A stretch of DNA of 64,000 nucleotides from JAJTDS01 sp964202895 (GTDB lineage: Bacteria; Pseudomonadota; Alphaproteobacteria; Rickettsiales; UBA1997), in the NCBI GenBank assembly GCA_964202895.1, contig CAXNJM010000001.1, positions 930,001 through 994,000 on the forward strand. Direction: 5' to 3'. A program made the position numbers and the translations under genes. Positions 1 through 7,919 of this stretch are shown here, in pieces (the stretch's first letter is position 1; each line of letters begins with the position of its first letter). The notes below the pieces were generated by a model, which worked only from the letters and a program-made list of their open reading frames with translations, had not been told where the DNA came from and made no database searches.

Positions 1-11
1 TACTATTTATT

Positions 12-800
12 ATGATATATAATATTCAAAGAGGAAAGACAATTTCAATTGTTAATCAAAAAGGAGGGGTAGGAAAGAGTACAACTGCGATTAACTTATC
101 AACTGCATTTTCTTTATCGGGAAAAAAGGTTTTATTATTAGATCTTGATCCTCAAGGTAATAGTAGTACTGGATTTGGGATCTCGCAGTATCAAAGGCAA
201 AAAACTATTTATGAAGTTTTAATAGGTCAATTAAAAATTAAAGATTCAATAATTCCAACTAAAATACCTAATTTAAAAATAATAACATCAACCGTTGATT
301 TGTCAGCTGTTGAAATAGAATTAGTTGATTTTGAAAAAAGAGAATTTGTATTAAAAAATTACTTAAAAGAGATAGTTAATTATTTTGATTATATCTTGAT
401 TGATTGTCCTCCTTCTCTTGGTTTATTAACTGTTAATGCTTTAACAGCTTCTGATGCTGTTTTAATACCTATGCAATGTGAATTTTTTTCATTAGAAGGT
501 TTAAGTCATTTATTGACAAGTCTTGATCTTGTAAAAGATAATCTTAATAAAGATTTAAGAATTAGTGGAATAATTTTAACAATGCATGATAAAAGAAACA
601 AACTAACAGAACAAGTTGAATTTGATGTAAGAAATTTTTTAAAGGATAGAGTTTTTAAAAATACAATACCAAGAAATGTAAAGTTATCAGAAGCTCCATC
701 GCATGGAGTTCCAGGAATTATTTATGATCCGAAGTCTAGTGGTTCTATTGCTTATACTAATCTAGCTAAAGAAATACTAGAAAAAGAAATAAAATTTTAA
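12..800 (+). CDS. parA: ParA-family chromosome partitioning ATPase
   Basis: A 262-residue ParA/Soj ATPase. Family members bind DNA non-specifically as ATP dimers and, with ParB bound at parS, move replicated origins apart. The deviant Walker A motif KGGVGKST lies near residues 18-25, the switch I region DLDPQGNSSTG near 45-55, and the Walker B-like stretch YILIDCPPSLG near 127-137. All are diagnostic of ParA rather than MinD. The ATG at 12 gives a normal length. The usual partner parB does not follow; folC begins at the very next base after the stop, so the two are probably co-transcribed. A parS-like palindrome lies about 1.4 kb downstream. parB may sit just left of the window or elsewhere. 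Confidence 0.95.
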   Translation: MIYNIQRGKTISIVNQKGGVGKSTTAINLSTAFSLSGKKVLLLDLDPQGNSSTGFGISQYQRQKTIYEVLIGQLKIKDSIIPTKIPNLKIITSTVDLSAVEIELVDFEKREFVLKNYLKEIVNYFDYILIDCPPSLGLLTVNALTASDAVLIPMQCEFFSLEGLSHLLTSLDLVKDNLNKDLRISGIILTMHDKRNKLTEQVEFDVRNFLKDRVFKNTIPRNVKLSEAPSHGVPGIIYDPKSSGSIAYTNLAKEILEKEIKF

Positions 801-2156
801 ATGGTATATCTACCTCATTGGCCAATACCTAGTAGCTTAGGTAATAAAAAAATAAATTATGAAGCGGTTTTTGAAAGAGCTAAAATTGTTTTAAATAGAT
901 TAGGAAATCCTCATTTAATAATGCCTCCAATAATTCATATTACTGGTACAAATGGAAAAGGGTCTACTGCATCGTTAATTAATAAAATTTTAAATCTTTC
1001 TGGTTATAATGTTGACTTATACACTTCTCCACATTTACATCACTGTAATGAAAGAATATTATTAAATAAAAACGGCAATGTTTTGCCAATTAGTGATGGC
1101 GATTTATATGAAATAATGGAAATTGTAAGATTAGCTTCTGAAGATATTGATTTAACTTTTATGGAGGCTTTTACCATAGGAGCATTTATTGCATTTTCTA
1201 GAAATAAAGCAGATTTAGTTGTTATGGAGGTTGGCATGGGAGGAAGATTAGATATAACTAATATTGTTGATAATAAAATTGCCACGATTATAACTCCTAT
1301 ATCATTTGATCATATAGAATATCTAGGAAATTCAATAGCAAGAATTGCCTTTGAAAAATCTATGATTATGAGAAAAAATGTCAATATGATTGTTGGTCCT
1401 CAAGCTAAAGAGGCGGGTGAAATTATTAATATTATAGCTAAAGATCAGCTAGTTCCATTGTTTAATTATGATACTGATTATAGATTGCAAATAATAAAAG
1501 ACAATCAAGAATTTGAAATTGAATTTATTTCTCCAAGATTGTCAAAATATAAGAAAAATATCATTTTACCTAAACCAAACTTATTAGGAGAACATCAATA
1601 TATTAATTTTTCAGTTGCTGTAACTACAATAATTTCAATAGCAGATAAATTTCCTGTTCAAGATAAATATATTAAAAAAGGCATTGAAAGTGTTGAATGG
1701 TCAAGTCGTATTGAAAAAATTAATAATAATCTTTTAAAAGTTTTTAATAATAATCTTAGTGAAATATGGATTGATGGTGCCCATAATGAAGGAGGTGCAT
1801 TTGCATTAGCAAAATGGCTTTTGTCATTAAGAGAAACACAAAAAGAAAATATGATTAATGTTGTTGTTGGCTTTAGTCGTAATAAGTGTAAAATTAATTT
1901 TTTAGAAAAATTTATTAATGTTGCTGACTATATTATTGCTGTTATGGTGAATGGAGAACCTTATCCAGAAGATTCTAGTAAAATTGTTGATATTGGTAAA
2001 AATGCTGGAATTGAAATAATTGATGGCAAAGATTTGCTTGAGTCTTTAAACATAGCAAATAGAATAGGTCAACAAAACCCGATTAGAATATTAATTTGTG
2101 GCTCACTCCACCTTGCTAGGGATGTTCGTAAATTTTCTTCTTTTTTAATTAATTAA
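801..2156 (+). CDS. folC: Bifunctional dihydrofolate synthase / folylpolyglutamate synthase
   Basis: A 451-residue Mur-ligase-family enzyme. It adds glutamate to dihydropteroate or tetrahydrofolate with ATP in the cytoplasm. The ATP-binding loop HITGTNGKGSTASLI lies near residues 46-60. MEVGMGGRLDITN, near 141-153, is the conserved folate-synthase motif, and DGAHNEGG near 324-331 is the C-terminal-domain signature. Length is normal for the family. Its ATG directly abuts the parA stop codon with no spacer, which suggests translational coupling. The parA-folC pairing is not the classic parAB arrangement. Confidence 0.95.
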   Translation: MVYLPHWPIPSSLGNKKINYEAVFERAKIVLNRLGNPHLIMPPIIHITGTNGKGSTASLINKILNLSGYNVDLYTSPHLHHCNERILLNKNGNVLPISDGDLYEIMEIVRLASEDIDLTFMEAFTIGAFIAFSRNKADLVVMEVGMGGRLDITNIVDNKIATIITPISFDHIEYLGNSIARIAFEKSMIMRKNVNMIVGPQAKEAGEIINIIAKDQLVPLFNYDTDYRLQIIKDNQEFEIEFISPRLSKYKKNIILPKPNLLGEHQYINFSVAVTTIISIADKFPVQDKYIKKGIESVEWSSRIEKINNNLLKVFNNNLSEIWIDGAHNEGGAFALAKWLLSLRETQKENMINVVVGFSRNKCKINFLEKFINVADYIIAVMVNGEPYPEDSSKIVDIGKNAGIEIIDGKDLLESLNIANRIGQQNPIRILICGSLHLARDVRKFSSFLIN

Positions 2157-2158
2157 TT

Positions 2159-2180
2159 AATTGTTTCATGTGAAACAATT
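2159..2180. promoter_or_regulatory. parS: parS-like ParB-binding palindrome
   Basis: A 22-bp inverted repeat has perfect 10-bp arms around a central TG. Its 16-bp core at 2162-2177 reads TGTTTCATGTGAAACA, which differs from the well-known parS consensus TGTTTCACGTGAAACA only at one central base. It lies between folC and the ABC transporter gene, close to parA, as parS sites usually do. It is not a convincing terminator because the loop would be two bases and no U tract follows. Confidence 0.75.
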
Positions 2181-2198
2181 TGAATATAATTTTAAATC

Positions 2199-3953
2199 AT
2201 GTATCAAAGCAATATAATAAAATTCTTTTTATCTGTTATTAAGCCATATAAATACTGGTATTTATTAATATTTCAAGCTCCAATTATAGGCTCACTGTTT
2301 AATCCTGTTAATAATTATGCAATAAAATTAATAGTCGATAAAGCTAATTTGTATAATAGTTTAACTATAAATGCAATTATTTTGCCAATTATCTTATATT
2401 GCTCTGCATCAATAATACTAGAAATAGTTTGGCGATTAGCTAATTTTGCCGATTATAAAATTAGTCCTAAAGTTGAAGCGGAAATAATTAATAAAGCATA
2501 TTTTATGATCTTTGCTCATAGGTATGAATTTTTTCAAAATAATCTTTCTGGAAAATTGGCCAGTAAAATTATTAGTTTAAAAGATTCTTTCGTTAGAGTT
2601 TTGGATTTATTGAGATTTGGCATAGTTTGGCAGTCTTGCGGTATTTTTGTTGTTTTGATAATGATGTTTTTTGTTAATATTAAATTAGGGTTAGGGGTTT
2701 TGATATGGTTATTGATTTTTATGCCATTAATGTTTTTTTTAAAAAAGAAAGGTTTGATTTATTCGCAAAATTCTACCAATAAAAAGCAAAAAATTTCTGG
2801 TTTTATTAATGACAATATTGCAAACATTGCCACAGTTTTATTTTTTGCTACTAAAAAAAGAGAAGAATTAAATCTTTCTGTTCTTAATCAAGATTTTATA
2901 ACAACCGAACAAAAAAGATTAAAATTCATTTTTATTAATCATTTTATACTTGGGTTTGTTTATAGCGCATTATCGATTTCAGTATTATTTACATTAATTA
3001 ATTTAAAAATTAAAAATTTAATTTCTACGGGCGATTTAGTGATGATAATTGGCTTGACATTTTCAATGATAGAATCTAGTTGGAGTTTACTAAATAATCT
3101 AGATGATTTGGTAAATGAGGCTGGTAAAATAAAGGAATCTTTTTCAATATTTCAGCAAGATTTTTCAGTTACGGATATTGATAATTCTAATGTTCTAAGT
3201 GTTAAAAATCCTAAAATTGAATTTCAGAATTTAAAATATTCTTATCAAGAGGGTAATTTAATTTTTGATAATTTTAACTTAAAAATTGAAGCTGGTGAGA
3301 AGATTGGTTTAGTAGGAGTTTCTGGTTCAGGAAAATCAACTTTAATAAAGCTTTTATTGCGATTTTTTGAATTAAATTCTGGCAAAATAGTGCTTGATGA
3401 TTTTGATATTGCAAAAGTTTCTCTTGAGTCTTTAAGGGGCTCTATTTCAATAATTCCGCAGGAAACAAATTTGTTTCATCGCTCAATTGCTGAAAATATT
3501 GGATATGGAAAATTATCGGCTAATCAAGAAGATATTGAAAATGCTGCAAAGATGGCTAAAATTCATGATTTTATAATGAGTTTACCTCAAGAATACAATA
3601 CTTTAGTTGGTGAGAGGGGGGTTAAGTTAAGTGGAGGCCAAAGACAAAGAATAGCAATTGCTAGAGCTTTTCTTAAAAATTCTTCAATTTTAATTCTCGA
3701 TGAAGCGACTTCTAGCCTTGATACTGAAACCGAAATTGAAATTCAGCAATCAATAAATGCAATGTTAGATAATAAAACAACAACAGTTATTGCAATAGCT
3801 CATCGCCTTTCAACCATAAAGCATTTAGATAGGATTCTTGTGTTAGAAAAAGGTAAAATTATTGAAGATGGAAATTTTGATAATCTTCTAAAAATTGAAA
3901 ATGGAAAGTTCAAGAAATTGTGGGAATGTCAATTTAATGGTATGGTTTCTTGA
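2199..3953 (+). CDS. ABC exporter with fused membrane and ATPase domains
   Basis: A 584-residue half-size ABC exporter of the MsbA/multidrug type that should dimerise in the inner membrane. Residues about 1-320 form the membrane domain with roughly six hydrophobic segments. The ATPase domain follows, with Walker A GVSGSGKST near 373-381, the signature LSGGQRQR near 477-484, Walker B ILILDEAT near 498-505 and the H-loop AIAHRLS near 530. The substrate cannot be read from sequence. Lipid A or drug export are possible, but the membrane domain is not clearly MsbA. It stands alone after the parS-like site and ends in TGA, so TGA is a normal stop in this organism. Confidence 0.9.
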   Translation: MYQSNIIKFFLSVIKPYKYWYLLIFQAPIIGSLFNPVNNYAIKLIVDKANLYNSLTINAIILPIILYCSASIILEIVWRLANFADYKISPKVEAEIINKAYFMIFAHRYEFFQNNLSGKLASKIISLKDSFVRVLDLLRFGIVWQSCGIFVVLIMMFFVNIKLGLGVLIWLLIFMPLMFFLKKKGLIYSQNSTNKKQKISGFINDNIANIATVLFFATKKREELNLSVLNQDFITTEQKRLKFIFINHFILGFVYSALSISVLFTLINLKIKNLISTGDLVMIIGLTFSMIESSWSLLNNLDDLVNEAGKIKESFSIFQQDFSVTDIDNSNVLSVKNPKIEFQNLKYSYQEGNLIFDNFNLKIEAGEKIGLVGVSGSGKSTLIKLLLRFFELNSGKIVLDDFDIAKVSLESLRGSISIIPQETNLFHRSIAENIGYGKLSANQEDIENAAKMAKIHDFIMSLPQEYNTLVGERGVKLSGGQRQRIAIARAFLKNSSILILDEATSSLDTETEIEIQQSINAMLDNKTTTVIAIAHRLSTIKHLDRILVLEKGKIIEDGNFDNLLKIENGKFKKLWECQFNGMVS

Positions 3954-3968
3954 TTTTGAAAAAGTTTA

Positions 3969-4043
<75 letters not shown>

Positions 4044-4226
4044 ATAGAATATCCAAAACTAAGAATATAATATGTAATTTACAGAAATCTAAAAGATAAA
4101 AAATAAATTGCAATCTAATAATTAAAAAAATATTGTTATTTTCTACAAAATCTTATTTTAAGGAGTGTTTGAAGTTATTTTAAGCTTAGATTAAGTCGAA
4201 TTTGTTAATTTTTCTTTTAAGAATTT

Positions 4227-4841
4227 ATGAAATTTTTTTTGCTATTTGTTTTGCTTTTTAATGTCGCTTGCGTTGAAACAGTTGCCGTTGGAACTGTCGT
4301 TGCTGGAGTTGTGGTTTCTCGCGATAAAAATATTGAACAAAGTAAAAATGATGCCTTAATTTCTACTAAAATTAACCTCTCTTTATTGCAAAATAAGTTA
4401 AGAGGAATTGACAGCAACATCAAGGCAACGGTAAGTGAAAACAGGGTATTGCTAACAGGGGCAACGAAAGACATCGATAATGCTAAAAAAGCCTATAATA
4501 TTGCTTGGAAAATCGATGATGTAGAGGAGGTTATAGATGAAATTAATCTTGAAGAACCAAGAAAGAATAGTGTGGGGTTTTTTGTCGATGAATTTAATCA
4601 ATCTATGATTGATTCTTTCATAACTGCAAAGATTAGGGTTAAAATTCTCGCAGATAGAAAAATATTTTCTGCAAATTATCATGTTATTACTTCTAATCAA
4701 GTGATTTACTTAATCGGCTTGGCTCAAAACGATCTAGAATTAAAGCAGGTTTTCAAAAGAGCTGCAAAAACTTACGGAGTTAAAAAAGTTGTTAATCATG
4801 TTATATTAAAAAATGATAAAAGATATAAAAGATTGCAATAA
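4227..4841 (+). CDS. BON-domain outer-membrane/periplasmic lipoprotein
   Basis: A 204-residue putative lipoprotein. The N-terminus is a short hydrophobic signal with a lipobox-like end (LFNVAC, Cys15). Two BON-type domains follow, at about residues 40-108 and 118-195, each with the alternating beta/alpha pattern and glycine-containing turns (VLLTGATKD, VIYLIGLAQ). BON proteins such as OsmY and DolP bind phospholipid and help keep the envelope intact. The 3' end overlaps the start of mtaB by 29 bases, so the two are probably translated from one message. Domain assignment is from pattern only, and the exact role is unknown. Confidence 0.8.
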   Translation: MKFFLLFVLLFNVACVETVAVGTVVAGVVVSRDKNIEQSKNDALISTKINLSLLQNKLRGIDSNIKATVSENRVLLTGATKDIDNAKKAYNIAWKIDDVEEVIDEINLEEPRKNSVGFFVDEFNQSMIDSFITAKIRVKILADRKIFSANYHVITSNQVIYLIGLAQNDLELKQVFKRAAKTYGVKKVVNHVILKNDKRYKRLQ

Positions 4842-6198
4842 TCAGCAAAATCAAGTTATTACATTTGGTTGTAGGCTTAACATTTTTGAGAGCGAGGCGA
4901 TAAAAAATGCAATTGATATTGCGGGAGAAAAAAACTATATAGTTTTCAATAGTTGCGCGGTTACTGAAAAAGCAGAGCAAGATTTAGCCAAAGCGATTAA
5001 GAAAGTTCGCAAACAAAATCCAGATGCAAAAATAGTAGTTACAGGCTGTGCTGCGCAAATAGATCCAGAAAAATATGCAATTATGAAAGAGGTTGACTTA
5101 GTTTTAGGAAATACAGAAAAATCAAAGGTTGAAAGCTATAAAAATAATTCCATTTTTTTAAAAAATAATCACCAAACTAATATTCAAAACCATTCGGATC
5201 AAATATTTTTAAAGGCTAGACAAGAAAATAGCTTGTTTTTAAATGACGATGATTCAGCAAAAATAAGGGTTAATGATATTATGTCGGTCAGAGAAACGGC
5301 TCCTCAGCTGGTTTCTTATTTTGAAAATCAAACCCGAGCTTTTTTAGAAATTCAAAACGGCTGTAATCATCGTTGCACCTTTTGCATCATACCTTTTGGC
5401 AGGGGAAATAGTCGTTCAGTGCCATTTGGCGAAATAATTTCTCAATCCCGCAATATGATTGATGCTGGTCATAAAGAAATTGTGCTTACGGGGGTTGATA
5501 TTTCAGATTACGGAAAAGATTTGCCGGCGCCAATTAATCTAACAAAAATGATAAAGCGAATGCTTGATTTATTGCCTGATTTACCTAGATTAAGGCTTTC
5601 TTCGGTTGATGTTGCGGAATTAGACGATGATTTTTGTGAATTGCTTGCAACTCAGCCTAGGCTAATGCCTTATTTGCATCTTAGCATTCAGTCGGGAGAT
5701 GATTTAATTCTTAAGAGAATGGCGAGAAGACATACTCGTCAGAACATCATTGATTTTTGTGCAAAAGCAAGAAAAGCAAGGCCAGAAATAGCTTTTGGTT
5801 GCGATGTTATTGCTGGTTTTCCCACGGAAAATGATGAATCTTTTAATAATAGTGTTTCTTTAATCAAAGAATTGGGCTTGGTATATACTCATATTTTTCC
5901 TTATTCTGCAAGAAAGGGAACTCCCGCCTCAAAAATGCCCCAAATTCCTGCTAAAATTATTAAAGAAAGAGCTAGAATATTAAGGGAAGCGGGCAATTTA
6001 GAGTTGCAAAAATTTATGCAAAAAAATATTAATAAAAAAAGCAAAATTTTGCTTGAAAAAAATAATTTTGGAAAAAGTGAAAATTTTCTTGATGTTAAAA
6101 TTGTTGATAATTTTCAAAGTAATGTTAAGGTTGGATCGATGGTTGAAGTTGAGATTATTGACATTGAAAATAATCATCTTTTGGCAAAAATATTGTAA
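4813..6198 (+). CDS. mtaB: tRNA t6A37 methylthiotransferase MtaB
   Basis: A 461-residue radical-SAM methylthiotransferase. It converts t6A to ms2t6A at position 37 of tRNAs reading ANN codons. The N-terminal MTTase domain shows the expected cysteines (FGCRLN, NSCAVT, TGCAAQ). The radical-SAM cluster motif CNHRCTFC lies near residue 184, followed by PFGRGNSRS, which separates MtaB from MiaB. A C-terminal TRAM-like region holds VEVEIIDIENNHLLAKI. It overlaps the upstream BON gene by 29 bp. Residues about 115-150 form a loop rich in Asn and Gln that may be lineage-specific. Confidence 0.9.
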   Translation: MIKDIKDCNNQQNQVITFGCRLNIFESEAIKNAIDIAGEKNYIVFNSCAVTEKAEQDLAKAIKKVRKQNPDAKIVVTGCAAQIDPEKYAIMKEVDLVLGNTEKSKVESYKNNSIFLKNNHQTNIQNHSDQIFLKARQENSLFLNDDDSAKIRVNDIMSVRETAPQLVSYFENQTRAFLEIQNGCNHRCTFCIIPFGRGNSRSVPFGEIISQSRNMIDAGHKEIVLTGVDISDYGKDLPAPINLTKMIKRMLDLLPDLPRLRLSSVDVAELDDDFCELLATQPRLMPYLHLSIQSGDDLILKRMARRHTRQNIIDFCAKARKARPEIAFGCDVIAGFPTENDESFNNSVSLIKELGLVYTHIFPYSARKGTPASKMPQIPAKIIKERARILREAGNLELQKFMQKNINKKSKILLEKNNFGKSENFLDVKIVDNFQSNVKVGSMVEVEIIDIENNHLLAKIL

Positions 6199-6213
6199 AT
6201 TTAATAAAATTTC

Positions 6214-6660
6214 ATGAAAGATTTATCTAAATTACTTGCTCAAACTGGAGCCACGAAAGCAAACACAGAAACTCACGAAAAGCTTTCTGCTTTTATGAAA
6301 AATCAGGTTAACAAAAAAAATGAGGCTCAGAAGAATCAAAGCAAATCTAAAATAGTTGCAAAATCTATAACTAATAATAATTCTAAGAAAGATGGCGAAA
6401 CAATGGCAGAAGGGGTGAATGAAGAATTGGAGGAAATGACAGAAGAAGAGCAGTTGGAAGAGGCAAAGAAAGCATCTCGCAAAAAATCAGAAAATTACGA
6501 TCAAAGCAAAATGCTTAAAAAGCTTTTAATGGAAACCATTTTAAAAATAGTTTTGGGAAGTGCTTTGATAATTGCTGTGGTTTTTGCTGTTGTGGAGTTT
6601 ATGCCGATTATAACTAGTTTTTTTAGTGGCTTCATCATAAAATTAATTACAGGAAAGTAA
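6214..6660 (+). CDS. Small protein with acidic linker and C-terminal membrane anchor
   Basis: A 148-residue protein I do not recognise. Residues 1-65 are polar and Lys/Asn-rich. Residues about 68-88 are strongly acidic (Glu-rich) and probably coiled. One hydrophobic segment near 110-142 with little after it looks like a tail anchor, so most of the protein would face the cytoplasm. It starts 16 bp after mtaB in the same direction and probably belongs to that transcription unit. There is no catalytic motif. It is likely a real gene because frame, spacing and composition match its neighbours. Confidence 0.6.
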   Translation: MKDLSKLLAQTGATKANTETHEKLSAFMKNQVNKKNEAQKNQSKSKIVAKSITNNNSKKDGETMAEGVNEELEEMTEEEQLEEAKKASRKKSENYDQSKMLKKLLMETILKIVLGSALIIAVVFAVVEFMPIITSFFSGFIIKLITGK

Positions 6661-7919
6661 TTTTGTGCTGAATCTATAATCTACTTATCTAGATGGGATT
6701 TGTTGTAAGTCTTATTAATCTCCATCCTCCTTAAACTGATTATTTATAGCCATGGAATCAAATTAACAAATAAACTGATAAAAAAGACTGGTCAATGCTG
6801 ATTCTGCGGTTACCTAAAACACTCGTTATGCCGTTGCAAAATGGTACCTATAAAGAGGGGGAGGCTGTGTCCCGACTTTCGTCGAGATAACGATGACGGT
6901 AAAGGTTGAGATGACGATTGCAGTTGAGCTGGCTTCGCACTCTCCCCTAACCGCAACAAGAAGCTTCAGCCCCTTGCCTTCTTTCTGGATGACGGAACTA
7001 AAAAACTCGCCAAAATTCATAAAAAACTTAAAAAACCTTGCCAAATTAAGCTGTAAAAATAAGATTTTTTGGACCTAGTTTTTAATTTAAAAATTCAAAA
7101 CCAAAAAATCTCTAAAGTTGAAATTTATTGGGTTAAATTTCGATTTTTAGAGGCTCCTTAATGGAATGCATTCGGCATTTAAAAATTTAGCTGTTAATCG
7201 CGAGAGCTTCAAGAAAATTATTCTAGATAAGCAAGTAAATGAAAGATTGAATAGCTTTAATTTTTTAACATTTTTTAAAATTCGCGATATGTAAAGATAA
7301 GCAACAGCAAAAAACTTAGGCTTAAATTCTTTAAGTTCATAGGGTGTTAATAGTCTTGGAATTTATTGTCTTGACAATTTATTTATTTTAAATATAGTTG
7401 TGGAGCTTTGGCATTAGTGGCTACATAATTAATAGTAGCTAAATAATAAATTTCCAGCCTTTAAATTAAATTTTAAAATTACTTTAAGGTTTCAATGCTT
7501 AAATGTTTTAAATATAGAAAATGATGTATAAGCTTTATGTCGTTTTCCAATTTTAAACAAAGTAAATTGATGATTTAAAATTTTAGTCAATGTTTTTAAA
7601 CATTTTCTAAATGAAAATTCAATTTAAAATATGGAAAATGATATTAGAGTTAGTTTCTAGTTTATTCTTCTTTTTTTGTGTTTCTATATTAAAATATTGC
7701 AAACAATTAATTAGCCTAATATCGCTATACTTAATTTAATAATTTTTCAAGATTATTAACTGCTTAGCTTCGTTATATTGCTTATTTTTTGATTACTGCA
7801 TTTTGTATGAATATGGTTTTCATTGATGAGCTTAAAGTTACTACTAGCTTGACAGAGCATAATTAAAACTTCCTATCATAATTTAACTATTATGATAATT
7901 AACAAATATTTATATAAAA
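6661..7919. other. 1.26-kb gene-poor interval with repeat remnants
   Basis: No convincing gene is present. The first half (about 6840-7060) holds a GC-richer patch with broken palindromes and a REP-like copy, described separately. The rest is AT-rich. A 42-codon open frame at 7166-7294 (plus strand, ATG) has no recognisable motif and could be chance or a gene remnant. The size and the decaying repeats suggest a degraded locus rather than a regulatory region. Confidence 0.6.
6841..7000. repeat. GC-rich palindromic repeat patch with REP-like copy
   Basis: This patch is clearly richer in G+C than its flanks. It holds complementary blocks (GGGGGAG near 6857 and CTCTCCCC near 6940) and two stretches resembling GATGACG repeats (around 6892 and 6910). 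At 6953-6978 is a 26-base segment that matches, with two mismatches, the core of the palindromes at 49171-49353 (GCAACAAG, then GCTTCAGCCCCTTGCC). It looks like an eroded repeat cluster of the small-palindrome type common in Rickettsiales genomes. Confidence 0.6.

Noticed and set aside
2161..2178. Palindrome after folC as a transcription terminator
   Set aside because: The two-base loop and lack of a T tract argue against it; the match to parS is far better.
6826..7078. Overlapping open frames on both strands in the GC-rich patch
   Set aside because: They arise from palindromic repeat sequence, and neither has recognisable protein features.
7166..7294. 42-codon open frame in the non-coding interval
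   Set aside because: No motif, no clear ribosome site, and composition is compatible with chance in AT-rich DNA.
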